In this document: positions 8,746 through 17,891 of the stretch, in pieces
Layout: each line of letters starts with the position of its first letter
Numbering within the stretch: position 1 is the first letter of the stretch
NCBI RefSeq assembly: GCF_016107525.1
Contig: NZ_JABASR010000001.1
Span: 372,001 to 436,000 of the forward strand
Source: Psychrobacter aquimaris
GTDB lineage: Bacteria > Pseudomonadota > Gammaproteobacteria > Pseudomonadales > Moraxellaceae
Length of the DNA: 64,000 nucleotides
Direction of reading: 5' to 3'
Made by a program: the position numbers and the translations under genes
The notes under the pieces: model-generated
What the model was told of the DNA's origin: nothing
The model's input: the letters and a program-made list of their open reading frames with translations, nothing else
The model's database searches: none

Positions 8746-9609
8746 ATGACAACATCACAGCACATTTTAGCCTGTATAGACGGCTCGGCAGTGACTGAAT
8801 CGGTTTGTGACTATGCAGCATGGTATGCCAGTAAGTTAAATTTACCCGTAGCGTTGTTGCATGTGAGTGAGGTTCCAGCCTCGACCAGACGCGATTTGTC
8901 AGGTGCAATAGGAGTCAATAGCCGCCAGTTTTTATTGGAAGAGTTGACGCAGTTAGACGAGCAAAGAGCGAAGGTGGTGAACAATTATAGCAATGCTTTG
9001 GTACAAGACGCAAAAAGCCATATCCAAGGTAACTTTACTCAGGTCGATATTCGTATCTACCAACGTCGCGGCAAGCTGTTACCTGCCATTGAACATTTTA
9101 AAGCAGAAAATCGTGCCATCGTCATGGGACGCCGAGGTGAAGATCACAAAAGCAGCCGTATTAATATCGGTAGCCAAATCGAAACCGTTGCCCGCGCATC
9201 TGACGTTCCTATATTGATTTGCTCAGAGACGTTCAAAGAACCCAGCTCATATATGATAGCTTTTGATGGTAGCAAAACCGCTATTAAAGCAGCATGGATG
9301 GTTGCAAGAAGTCCTGTATTAAAAGGATTGCAAGGTCATATTGTCATGATAGGCAATCATAACGACGCGTCAAAACAAAGCTTAAGCGCCGCAGCTGCAC
9401 AATTGGAGGACGCAGGTTTTAGCGTAGCGGCACATCATTTATCTGCCTCCGATGCCGTTGACGGCTTGTTAAGATTTCAGGTAGAAAACAACATTGATAT
9501 GATGGTAGTGGGTGCTTACGGGCACTCGAAATTGCAACAATTATTTCTTGGTAGTACCACGACAGAAATTATCGCTAGTACGCTATCTCCTGTGATTTTA
9601 GTACGTTGA
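8746..9609 (+). CDS. Universal stress protein with two Usp domains
   Basis: 287 residues made of two tandem UspA-like domains (about 1-140 and 160-287). The C-terminal one ends with the nucleotide-binding pattern G-x2-G-x9-G-S (GAYGHSKLQQLFLGST) followed by SPVILVR; the first has a related GRRGEDHKSSRINIGS segment. Tandem Usp proteins act in the cytoplasm as stress-responsive nucleotide-binding factors; the specific partner is unknown. A weak AAGGATGAA ribosome site precedes the ATG. It has no close co-directional partner. Confidence 0.88.
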   Translation: MTTSQHILACIDGSAVTESVCDYAAWYASKLNLPVALLHVSEVPASTRRDLSGAIGVNSRQFLLEELTQLDEQRAKVVNNYSNALVQDAKSHIQGNFTQVDIRIYQRRGKLLPAIEHFKAENRAIVMGRRGEDHKSSRINIGSQIETVARASDVPILICSETFKEPSSYMIAFDGSKTAIKAAWMVARSPVLKGLQGHIVMIGNHNDASKQSLSAAAAQLEDAGFSVAAHHLSASDAVDGLLRFQVENNIDMMVVGAYGHSKLQQLFLGSTTTEIIASTLSPVILVR

Positions 9610-9734
9610 AAACCTAGTAAGGTTTATAATAGCGAGGTGCAATCATTGCGCCTTCAGCTGTCGATAACGTTCAATGATCATCACTGACGTTTGCTAAAGG
9701 GTCATCTCATCATACTGTTTCTGGACATGGTTTT

Positions 9735-10409
9735 ATGCTTATTAACGCAGACTTTACTCACCGCGCTGCCCTTACATCTGAACAATACCAGTGGATTAAG
9801 TCACCACAAAATGGGGTAGAGCGCGTGATGCTTGACCGTGTGGGTGCAGAAAAAGCACGTGCCACTAGCCTTGTACGCTATGCGCCCAATTCTTATTTTC
9901 CGCATCACCTACATCCAGGTGGTGAAGAGATTTTAGTATTGTCGGGTACTTTTTCTGCAGATGACAAACATTATCCAGCAGGTTGGTATTTGCGTAATCC
10001 ACCGACCTCAGGACACAAGCCTTATAGTGATGAAGGAGCAGTAATTTTCGTCAAGCTACGTCAAATGCCATTTGATGAATCTCGTTATGTGGCTATCGAT
10101 ACTAAAGATAAGGCTCATTGGCAAAAGCAGGGCAGCCGTGATGTTTGTCCTCTATTCTCAGGTGATAATGAACAGGTGAGTTTGCAACGTATCAAGGCAG
10201 GCGAGTTACTGTTTAATGAGGCAGTCTATGGCGGTGCAGAAATACTGGTCTTAGTAGGCGAGTTGATAGATATAGATGAGGGTAACGTTTATCAGCGCGG
10301 TGGCTGGATACGTCTGCCAGCAGGTGAGCATGCGCAAATACAGGCAGGGTCAGAAGGGGCAACGGTGTATCTCAAAACAGGACATCTAATGCAAGTGATA
10401 GGGTTGTAA
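9735..10409 (+). CDS. Two-domain cupin protein, ChrR-like
   Basis: 224 residues with two cupin-type beta-barrel repeats. The first carries a metal-site motif, FPHHLHPGGEEILVLSG near residues 55-71, as in the ChrR cupin domain. The second copy (about 130-224) keeps the overall pattern (GAEILVLVGE, then GGWIRLPAG) but lacks the histidine cluster, so it probably binds no metal. There is no ChrR zinc anti-sigma N-terminus and no sigma-factor gene next to it, so it is a stand-alone cupin of unknown substrate rather than an anti-sigma factor. Confidence 0.75.
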   Translation: MLINADFTHRAALTSEQYQWIKSPQNGVERVMLDRVGAEKARATSLVRYAPNSYFPHHLHPGGEEILVLSGTFSADDKHYPAGWYLRNPPTSGHKPYSDEGAVIFVKLRQMPFDESRYVAIDTKDKAHWQKQGSRDVCPLFSGDNEQVSLQRIKAGELLFNEAVYGGAEILVLVGELIDIDEGNVYQRGGWIRLPAGEHAQIQAGSEGATVYLKTGHLMQVIGL

Positions 10410-10588
10410 GGAACTTAGCAATAACTGATTATAAGCAGTCAGCTGCTCAGATTTTACAATTTCACTATGCTGTTATTTAGCCAATAAAGGTAGATAAGCA
10501 TTGGAGTAATGATTAATAATGCAAAATTTATCAATCATTACTCAGATAGCGTTTAAAACAGTTCAAAAACATAAACCGTCATTGCTGA

Positions 10589-11338
10589 TCATTCTATACT
10601 TTGTGCATCCTCTTGTTTTACAATTTTATGCTGATCTTCTGTGCTATCGAATTTCCAATAACTGGATATGTATAAATGCGTTTTTGGTACTGCGCGCTCA
10701 ACTTTGAAGTACTGACGTAATGCTCGCATACTATGGAACTCGCAAGCCGCCCAGACCGCAGGTTGTCCTGCTAGCCAATTAAGCGCTTTAACACATTCTA
10801 GTAACGGGCTGCTTTCTGCATTTGGATGTGCATTTATCACCCAATGAATGTCAACGTTGTCTGGCTTTTTGAGAGGTTGCTTATCTGCTTCAGTGGTCAC
10901 CTCAATGACCGCATAGCCGCGGGCATCATCAGGCAGTTGGGCAAGATTGACGGTAATCGCTGGCAGCGCGGTCATATCACCGACCAATAAAAACCAGTCC
11001 GCCTCATTGTTGATGAGCTTCTTTGGTCCAGGGCCGCCTACTAATACTTGATCACCCACTTGGGCATTACGTGCCCATGTTGAGGCAGGACCTTCTGTCT
11101 CGTGCAAAGCAAAATCAACATCTATCTCATCATCACGCTGAATGCTGACGGTATAGGTGCGTACTAGAGGTCTAGCATCTTCGCCTTGGCCTTGAGGGAA
11201 CATCAGTTTGATATAGGCGCTTTCTTGATCTGCTGGAAAATCAATCAGTTCAGCCCCGCCAAGCGTGACGCGGCACATGTTGGGGGTGAGGTATTTTCTG
11301 TCAATAACATCAAGTAATCTAGGGGTAGGTTTTGCCAT
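10589..11338 (-). CDS. Siderophore-interacting protein (FAD-dependent ferric-siderophore reductase, ViuB/SIP type)
   Basis: 249 residues from the preferred start at 11338, which has AAGGA upstream; an in-frame ATG at 11365 has none. N-terminal FAD-binding barrel with R-x-Y-T-(V/S) (VRTYTVS) and GPGPKK; C-terminal NAD(P)H/SIP domain with WFLLVGDMTALPAI and the family-typical WAACEF. These enzymes reduce ferric siderophores in the cytoplasm to release iron. Transcribed away from the PepSY gene, with Fur-box-like sites in the shared promoter gap, so iron repression is likely. Confidence 0.88.
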   Translation of the reverse strand: MAKPTPRLLDVIDRKYLTPNMCRVTLGGAELIDFPADQESAYIKLMFPQGQGEDARPLVRTYTVSIQRDDEIDVDFALHETEGPASTWARNAQVGDQVLVGGPGPKKLINNEADWFLLVGDMTALPAITVNLAQLPDDARGYAVIEVTTEADKQPLKKPDNVDIHWVINAHPNAESSPLLECVKALNWLAGQPAVWAACEFHSMRALRQYFKVERAVPKTHLYISSYWKFDSTEDQHKIVKQEDAQSIE

Positions 11339-11516
11339 GTTAATACGTTCCTTCTTTTGTAGCATTTAACGATAGTGCTCAAAGTATTGTCTATTATCAT
11401 CTAACGGTTTGTTAACAAGGCGAGCAAACTGATTTGATGCTCTCATCTCGTTCAGAATCACATTTTCTTATAAATGATGACTAAATGCCGAAAGTAAAAT
11501 AGAAGTAATAATATCA

Positions 11517-11536
11517 TTAATGATTATTATTATCAT
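11517..11536. promoter_or_regulatory. Fur box-like site 1
   Basis: AATGATTATTATTATCATT resembles the Fur consensus GATAATGATAATCATTATC with inward-facing AATGAT/ATCATT ends. It sits in the divergent promoter gap of two iron-related genes. Confidence 0.6.
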
Positions 11537-11670
11537 TTAAATTTTACAAATAAAGCACTTTTAGAGAGACTGCTGCTTAGGGAGTGCTGCATTGAACGGT
11601 TGGAGATAGCAGACGGTTGGGATAATTAATATTTATAAAAACAATATCTTAAGACTAATGAAGCTATATT

Positions 11671-11690
11671 AAATGATAGTTATTGTCATA
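11671..11690. promoter_or_regulatory. Fur box-like site 2
   Basis: AATGATAGTTATTGTCATA has the same inverted ATGATA/TGTCAT ends as the other sites, about 140 bp upstream of the PepSY start. Weaker than site 1. Confidence 0.5.
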
Positions 11691-11830
11691 ACCGATGGTG
11701 TTTAAATGACTTTTCTCGTATGATGCACGCGTATATCTGAGCGTAAGTAAACAAGTGAGTATTGTTAAGTACCGCTATTGATAGATCCATGTTGTTTATC
11801 GAGCAATCAGAGTTGTTAAAGGTCATATTT

Positions 11831-13336
11831 ATGAACGAACCCATACGTCAATCTACTAACAACCAACGCTATTTTACGGTATGGCGCTGGCATTTTTATG
11901 CAGGGATGTTTGTCGCGCCTTTTTTAGTTATCCTAGCGTGTACCGCACTCGGTATGCTGTTTATGTCCAACACCGCAGGCCGTGATAATGACCGTTTAAC
12001 TGTCGCTATTCCAGAATCGACGGTTCAGGCTCCTATCGCGACGCAAGCAAAGAATGCGCTAAGTACGCTACCTGACAGTACACTGATAAAATATATTGCA
12101 CCACGCGATACGGATACGGTTGCCTTATTCCAGATCAAGTCAGCAGATCATGACAATATGGTGGCAGTGAACCCTTACACAGCCGATATCGTTGATAGTA
12201 GTCCTGCGAATAGCAATTTGTACTATACCTTTGACAGTATCCATAGTGATTTGCTATTAGGTAAATTTGGTGATTATCTTCTAGAAACCGCTGCCTCATT
12301 AACCATTTTGCTGATCTTGTCTGGCTGGTATCTATGGTGGCAAAAATGCAGATCAATCAAAGCCATGCTTATCCCTAACGATATGGTGAGCAATAAGAAA
12401 AAACGCTCATTTATCCGTACCATTCATGCGACCTTGGGCAGTTGGATATCTGTGTTGCTGCTGTTTTTTTGTATATCAGGAATGGCATGGGCAGGTGTAT
12501 GGGGCGAGAGAGTCGTGCAAGCATGGAGTCAGTTTCCTGCAGGGAAGTGGGGCGTGGCACCAGTTCCCATGTCTATTGACCACAGTCAGCACCATGCTGG
12601 TATGGATATGGATAACGTCGACGCCGCGCCGCACGTTCATGGGTCGACGCCCGCTGTCGTACCTACGCATGGCAGTGTCCTAAATTCAGGCAAAGCCAAA
12701 GAAGTGCCTTGGGTGCTCGAATTGACACCGATGCCTGTATCTGGAACGACTATGGGGAAAAATGGTATTGCGCCTAATATACCCATTATGATCGATACGG
12801 TAGATCGATTTGCTCGTGAAATTGGTTTTAACGGGCGTTATCAATTAAATCTACCTCAAGGAAGTACTGGCGTCTGGACGATTAGCCAAGACTCCATGAG
12901 TTATGATATGAATAGCCCAACAGCTGATCGCACGGTACATATCGACCGCTATTCGGGCAATATCTTGGCGGATATACGTTTTGATGATTACAATGCTTTT
13001 GGTAAATTTATGGCGGCAGGTCTCGCGCTGCACATGGGCACGCTCGGCTGGTGGAGCTTACTGGCCAATGTACTGTTTTGTCTATCGGTGATTGCCATGT
13101 GTGTGAGTGGCTATGTCATGTGGTGGCAGCGTCGTCCGCGTCATGCCAGTGAGGAAAATTATGGACTCAATCCGCCAGCTCGTGGGCAGCGTTTTACAGT
13201 TTGGTGGCCGCTCGCTATTCCTTTGTTGGCAGTGGCTATCATATTCCCAACCGCCATCATTGCGATTGTGGTTATTGCGCTATTGGACTTTTTAGTGATT
13301 TCACGGGTTGGTTTTTTACAGAAATTATTAAAATAA
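11831..13336 (+). CDS. PepSY-associated transmembrane protein (iron-regulated membrane protein family)
   Basis: 501 residues from ATG 11831 (MNEPIRQ); a frame opening at 11762 lacks a good ribosome site. The N-terminus VWRWHFYAGMFVAPFL is the hallmark first membrane helix of the PepSY-TM family. Further helices lie near 150, 190, 410 and 460, with a large periplasmic part between that holds a His/Met-rich stretch (DHSQHHAGMDMD, near 240-252). Members are typically next to siderophore receptors and may reduce or handle siderophore iron; the mechanism is unproven. Fur-like sites upstream fit this. The His/Met patch could bind metal (inference). Confidence 0.85.
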   Translation: MNEPIRQSTNNQRYFTVWRWHFYAGMFVAPFLVILACTALGMLFMSNTAGRDNDRLTVAIPESTVQAPIATQAKNALSTLPDSTLIKYIAPRDTDTVALFQIKSADHDNMVAVNPYTADIVDSSPANSNLYYTFDSIHSDLLLGKFGDYLLETAASLTILLILSGWYLWWQKCRSIKAMLIPNDMVSNKKKRSFIRTIHATLGSWISVLLLFFCISGMAWAGVWGERVVQAWSQFPAGKWGVAPVPMSIDHSQHHAGMDMDNVDAAPHVHGSTPAVVPTHGSVLNSGKAKEVPWVLELTPMPVSGTTMGKNGIAPNIPIMIDTVDRFAREIGFNGRYQLNLPQGSTGVWTISQDSMSYDMNSPTADRTVHIDRYSGNILADIRFDDYNAFGKFMAAGLALHMGTLGWWSLLANVLFCLSVIAMCVSGYVMWWQRRPRHASEENYGLNPPARGQRFTVWWPLAIPLLAVAIIFPTAIIAIVVIALLDFLVISRVGFLQKLLK

Positions 13337-13372
13337 AAGAGTACATTGAATAAGTATTTTGTTTTTGAGTAT

Positions 13373-13408
13373 AAAAAGGGGTGTCTGTCTAACAGATGCC
13401 CCTTTTTT
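13373..13408. terminator. Bidirectional terminator between convergent genes
   Basis: AAAAAGGGG-TGTCTGT-CTA-ACAGATG-CCCCTTTTTT: a nearly perfect stem with T tracts on both strands, between the PepSY gene (stop 13336) and the convergent exporter gene (stop 13442). Confidence 0.9.
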
Positions 13409-13441
13409 GTTATCATTGTTGCTTTGTTTTTGGAACTGGTA

Positions 13442-15190
13442 CTACTTCAACATTGAGATTGCATCGGCACTGGCACGCTGTCGTTCTTCAGCATTAAGCT
13501 CAATGAGGCGACCTTCTTTCATTAGTAATAACCGATCAGCATGTTCAAAGTAACCATCATCATGACTGATAATAAAGAGCGTTTTACCCAATGCTTTTAG
13601 TTCAGGTATCAATGTCTGATAGAACACTCGGCGAAAAGCAGGGTCTTGATCGGCAGCCCATTCATCGAGTAGCAAGATATCTTTTTGTTCAGCGACCGCG
13701 ATAAGCATAGCCAAGCGTTTGCGTTGCCCTTGCGATAGCTTATCGGTAGACAGCTGGTTGTCAGCCACACTTATTTTATCTTGCAAGTTCAATTTATGCA
13801 GCCACGCATTTACCAGTGATTCGTCCGGCTGCTGTCCTTGTTTGCCAATCAATTGCTTAAAAATATGCTGATCGCTAAAAATAGCAGAATACAGTTGTCT
13901 ATAATCAGCATTATTCTGTGAATCAACGGGTTGTTTGTTGATATTTACTGTACCCGTGGTAGGCGTGAAAATGCCTGTGATAATCTTGGCCAGCGTAGAC
14001 TTGCCGCTACCATTGGCCCCGATCAAAAACACCACATCGCCTCGTTGTAGCGTTAAATTGACGTTTTTTAAAATATCACTAGAGCGGCCGCTGTCTTTGG
14101 CTGTTAATGTCTGAGCATCGACATCATCGACATCATTGGCATTGTTGTCACCACTGTTATTGGAAACATTATAGCGATAGTTAACATCAGTCAGCGAGAT
14201 GGTTTGCCAGTGTTGGCTGGTGTTGCCAGTTCTAAATGCTGGTTGATAATCAGCCAATTCTAACGATTGTATTTTGTCTAGGGCGACTTGAGCCGTTTGC
14301 AATGTTGGATAGGCACCGACGGCATGGAGCAGCGGTGACTGCATAAATAGAATCGTTAAAGAAAAAGTGGTGGCGATGCCCATAGATATGCCGAGATAAT
14401 TTGACACGGCGAATACCACACCAATCGCGGCGAACATCATAATGTTAGACCAGTTCACGGCTGATAAATGATAAGTATCCGATTTAATCACGCGCTCTTT
14501 GTACGATTTTGCATGATCTAAAAAATCATGCGTGTATATCTGTTCGGCGCGGTGATGGTTCAACGCCAGCTCTTTGCGACCATCTATGATTGATTGATAA
14601 TCTTGATACAGTGCATCGTCAATTTCTCTGATGGCTCTTAGGTGATGATACACATGCTTGACTAAAATGGTGCTGATCCAAATCGTCATTGCAATCCAAA
14701 ACATGACAATCAGTAATAATGGCAGCGATAGCCAGCCCAAATACATAGCGACACCAACAGACAAAATAACGCCTTGCACCAGTTCTGGCATACGCACAAA
14801 GGCGACGGTAATGGACTGGATGTCTGAGGATAGACTGGCGAGTAACCGCGCACTACCCAAATGATCTATTTGAGGGACGGCCGTGTCAATGATTTGTTTG
14901 ACCAGCTTGTTTCTGAGCTCGTAGACAAACTGATGCCCCAAGCGTGTGAGTGCATATTGCGACACAAAGGTGGTCACCAACAATAGCAGCACGAGCATAG
15001 CAAACTGCCCTAAGCTCAACCACGATAAGGTATTGAATACAGGTTGGCTGATAAAGGTATGATTGATATAAGCGATGATGCCCACACTGACCGCGGCATT
15101 CACCAAATTAAGTAAAATGACTTTAAGAAAAGGCAGACGATAGTGTGCCCAAATCATATGATATAAAGAAACGGTGGCGTGAGAGGACAT
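13442..15190 (-). CDS. Cyclic peptide/siderophore-type ABC exporter (YojI/PvdE family)
   Basis: 582 residues. N-terminal six-helix exporter domain (about 1-310), then an ATPase domain with Walker A GANGSGKST, signature LSQGQRKRL and Walker B ILLLDEW. The run DEWAADQDPAFR is characteristic of the cyclic peptide export ABC family (SyrD, PvdE, YojI). It would function as a homodimer in the inner membrane. Its place among receptor and reductase genes suggests a role in siderophore traffic; no siderophore synthesis gene is present in the window. An Asn/Asp-rich linker near residues 345-365 is unusual. Confidence 0.87.
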   Translation of the reverse strand: MSSHATVSLYHMIWAHYRLPFLKVILLNLVNAAVSVGIIAYINHTFISQPVFNTLSWLSLGQFAMLVLLLLVTTFVSQYALTRLGHQFVYELRNKLVKQIIDTAVPQIDHLGSARLLASLSSDIQSITVAFVRMPELVQGVILSVGVAMYLGWLSLPLLLIVMFWIAMTIWISTILVKHVYHHLRAIREIDDALYQDYQSIIDGRKELALNHHRAEQIYTHDFLDHAKSYKERVIKSDTYHLSAVNWSNIMMFAAIGVVFAVSNYLGISMGIATTFSLTILFMQSPLLHAVGAYPTLQTAQVALDKIQSLELADYQPAFRTGNTSQHWQTISLTDVNYRYNVSNNSGDNNANDVDDVDAQTLTAKDSGRSSDILKNVNLTLQRGDVVFLIGANGSGKSTLAKIITGIFTPTTGTVNINKQPVDSQNNADYRQLYSAIFSDQHIFKQLIGKQGQQPDESLVNAWLHKLNLQDKISVADNQLSTDKLSQGQRKRLAMLIAVAEQKDILLLDEWAADQDPAFRRVFYQTLIPELKALGKTLFIISHDDGYFEHADRLLLMKEGRLIELNAEERQRASADAISMLK

Positions 15191-15234
15191 AATGGCTCAA
15201 TAATAGAATGGTTTTTTGCGTATTTTTGATGGCA

Positions 15235-15268
15235 TAAAAGGGAGTAGGTTATGCCTAATCCCTTTTAT
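15235..15268. terminator. Terminator downstream of the TonB-dependent receptor
   Basis: ATAAAAGGGA-TAGG-TTATG-CCTA-TCCCTTTTAT hairpin with A/T tracts on both sides, between the receptor stop (15302) and the exporter start (15190). Confidence 0.8.
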
Positions 15269-15301
15269 CAAGTCTTATAAACGTAGTTTAATCCGCAGGT
15301 C

Positions 15302-17590
15302 TTAAAAGTCGAAAGTCGCTGATACTTTTAGGGCAGTAGGGTCGCCGGCATTCAAATAACCGTAGGTTGGAAGACCACCCACTGACTGCCAGTAATCTTC
15401 ACCAGTCACGTTTGTTACCATGCCTTTCAATGTGACATTTTGTCCTGCCAGCATCGTTTTATAGCGAGCGCCAAGGTCTAGCGTGGTATAACCATCAACC
15501 TTTAAGGTGTTAGCGGCATCGGCATAACGCGCACCTGTATGAATAATATCGCCCGTCAATGTTAATCCTTCGACTGCTGCCAGATCATATTCTAAATTCA
15601 CATTACTTTGCAGTTTGGGTACACCAATGACTCGATTGCCGTCTAACGTCACATCGCCGGTGTTGTCCTGTTTTGCATTTAAATAACTGACACCAGCGAT
15701 CAGGCGCATGTTTTCACTTGGGCTACCGAATACGGACAGCTCAGCGCCTTGATGACGGTTTTCACCAGCTGCTACAAAGGTATCGGTATTATCAACATAG
15801 GCACGTGGCTCATCTGTACGGAATATTGCTAAGCTACTGCCAATCGTACCATTATCATACTTTACGCCGACTTCCGTTTGTTTGCTGACGTAGGGAGCCA
15901 AATCTTGACCACCATTGGTGACAATTGTTTCACCCTGTACCAAAGGCGCGGTGTCTCCTTTAGCTAGGCTTTCGATATAATTACCATAAACAGACCAATC
16001 TAGACTCGGTTGGTAAACAATCCCAATGCTTGGTGTCCATTTGCTTTCGTCATAACTACCATTTTCAGCCTGAGTGTTATAGTCATAGCTGGTCGTTTGT
16101 ATGTTTTGATGACGCACCCCTACGGTGGTTTTTAGTTTGTCATCGAACAAAGAAAAAGTATCCGCTAGCGCAACGCTTTGTAGCTGCGTCTCACCTGTTA
16201 GTTTTGGATTATCTAAATTGCCGCCAAAGACTGCCGCATCTGACCAGCTGTTATCACGATACTTAGTAGGGTTATACAAATTGGTAGCAAACTGATTATT
16301 AAAATCAAAACCATAAGCGCCTTTTTCTTCTTGATCGTAAAGGCTCGTGGCTATTACCCAGTCATGATCAATCTTACCCGTTTGCCATTGGCCACGCAGA
16401 CCAAGTTCGGCACTTTGTACCAGATCTTTTCTAGTATTGTCAAAGCGATAAGTCGTGCCTGTACCATCAACGTTGTTAACGGTCAAATTGGCCAACGAGT
16501 TTTCTTCGTCACCACTTCTGACGCCATAAGCACCATAAGCCGTGATACTGTCATTTAAGTCATATTCGCCTCTAATGGTACCGAATACGTCCTCTTCGTT
16601 TGAGTACGTCCAAGGCTGTGCCCAATTCTTTGAGCCGTCTGGTGCTTTTGGTACTCTAGAAACACCAGCAAGTGTGACACTAGGACGAGTTTCTTTGAGT
16701 TTGTTGTCTTGCCAGCCCAAATCAGCTGATAGTCGATACTGATCGCCTCTATAATCTAATCCCAACGCTACCAGACCCAATGTTGAAGATTCGTCATCGA
16801 TTGCACTGTCGCCATCTTGATAAGCAGCGTTAAAACGAACGCCAAAGGCATCATCTGTACCGAAGCGATCACTAACATCTACTGCCACTTTGCCTTGATC
16901 GTCTTGACCATAACCCAAGGTCAGCTCACGTAGCGGTTCGTTGCCAGCACGTTTTGGTAATAGATTAATCGTACCGCCAGCGTTACCGCCACTGGGCGCA
17001 GCACCATTTAGCATGGTCGAAGCACCGCGCTGAACTTCAACGCGCTCGAACAGTTCAGTCGCGATATACTGCCTTGGTAATATACCGTACAGACCATTGT
17101 ACATCGTGTCATCGGAGGTCGTGACAAAGCCGCGCATAAAGTACGCTTCTTGAAAGTTACCATAACCTCTCGCGACACGGACAGTCGGGTCTTTTTTGAG
17201 CAGGTCGCCCACACTTTGTGCCTGCTGATTGGCGATGTATTCATTGGTATATGATGTGGTCGAGAACGGCGTATCCATAATGTCTTGATTGCCCAAGATT
17301 CCCACGCGGCTACCAGTTGCAACTTGACCACCTTCATAAGCGGTTGGCAGCCCGTCTGCTGAAGCATCGGCGCTACTGGTCACGACAATTTCATCGAGGA
17401 CCACACTTGGGGCACCGGATTGAGCATCGATACTTGAATCTGTTTGTGCCCATACGGCTTGGCTTGCACCCAGTAATATTACCGATGTGGACAAACAAGA
17501 TGAGCACAGTGATTTTAGTAAAAACGGATGACGAGATATACTTAAAGGATTAGGGCGAAATAACGCAGAGTATAAGCGAGACAGTTGCAT
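15302..17590 (-). CDS. TonB-dependent siderophore receptor
   Basis: 762 residues from ATG 17590 (MQLSRLYS), which has GGAA upstream. The frame opens further (to 17671), but that would put the Fur box inside the coding sequence. A signal peptide ends near AVWAQ. The plug domain follows (VQRGASTMLNGAAPSGGNAG is typical of siderophore receptors), then a long barrel finishing with LKVSATFDF, whose terminal Phe is the outer-membrane assembly signal. Overall pattern is FhuE/FpvA-like, for hydroxamate or mixed siderophores. A strong Fur box precedes it. The ligand cannot be read from the sequence. Confidence 0.92.
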   Translation of the reverse strand: MQLSRLYSALFRPNPLSISRHPFLLKSLCSSCLSTSVILLGASQAVWAQTDSSIDAQSGAPSVVLDEIVVTSSADASADGLPTAYEGGQVATGSRVGILGNQDIMDTPFSTTSYTNEYIANQQAQSVGDLLKKDPTVRVARGYGNFQEAYFMRGFVTTSDDTMYNGLYGILPRQYIATELFERVEVQRGASTMLNGAAPSGGNAGGTINLLPKRAGNEPLRELTLGYGQDDQGKVAVDVSDRFGTDDAFGVRFNAAYQDGDSAIDDESSTLGLVALGLDYRGDQYRLSADLGWQDNKLKETRPSVTLAGVSRVPKAPDGSKNWAQPWTYSNEEDVFGTIRGEYDLNDSITAYGAYGVRSGDEENSLANLTVNNVDGTGTTYRFDNTRKDLVQSAELGLRGQWQTGKIDHDWVIATSLYDQEEKGAYGFDFNNQFATNLYNPTKYRDNSWSDAAVFGGNLDNPKLTGETQLQSVALADTFSLFDDKLKTTVGVRHQNIQTTSYDYNTQAENGSYDESKWTPSIGIVYQPSLDWSVYGNYIESLAKGDTAPLVQGETIVTNGGQDLAPYVSKQTEVGVKYDNGTIGSSLAIFRTDEPRAYVDNTDTFVAAGENRHQGAELSVFGSPSENMRLIAGVSYLNAKQDNTGDVTLDGNRVIGVPKLQSNVNLEYDLAAVEGLTLTGDIIHTGARYADAANTLKVDGYTTLDLGARYKTMLAGQNVTLKGMVTNVTGEDYWQSVGGLPTYGYLNAGDPTALKVSATFDF

Positions 17591-17891
17591 GAATATTTCC
17601 AGCACATAGATTAAATGCTCATTATAATGATAATCATTTTCATTACAATATATTACTGGATTAAATCTCAATATATTTTATCGTATTAAGTGTACGTTTT
17701 TGATAGACAGCACCATAAGTCGTCTAAAGTTGGTCAGTCAGCTGTGGCAGCACCAACGATTATGAATAGCTCAATCTATGAGCCATCACAAGTGTTTGGT
17801 AGATGGCTAAATACTTTCTATTGATGATTAAATGCCTACTGTTTTAAAAAAAGGCTATTTATAAAAAGGTGCTGTCTATAAAAAATAATGA
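17591..17891. other. Intergenic region, 301 bp, receptor promoter
   Basis: Holds the Fur box of the TonB receptor (17623-17642). The remainder is AT-rich, with nothing else recognised, up to the stop of the second siderophore-interacting gene at 17892. Confidence 0.6.
17623..17642. promoter_or_regulatory. Fur box upstream of the TonB receptor
   Basis: TATAATGATAATCATTTTCA matches the classical GATAATGATAATCATTATC at nearly every position, 33 bp before the receptor start. Strongest Fur site in the window. Confidence 0.8.

Larger units (their letters stand above)
11339..11830. other. Divergent promoter region of the iron genes, 492 bp
   Basis: AT-rich gap between the leftward siderophore-interacting gene and the rightward PepSY gene. 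Two Fur-box-like sequences are described separately. An in-frame upstream ATG region at 11762-11830 precedes the preferred PepSY start. No other gene is seen. Confidence 0.6.

Noticed and set aside
9735..10409. ChrR anti-sigma factor
   Set aside because: Only cupin domains are present; the zinc-binding anti-sigma N-terminus and a neighbouring sigma gene are missing.
12476..12683. Overlapping open frames in the PepSY gene
   Set aside because: They lie in alternative frames of a well-supported gene and show no motif of their own.
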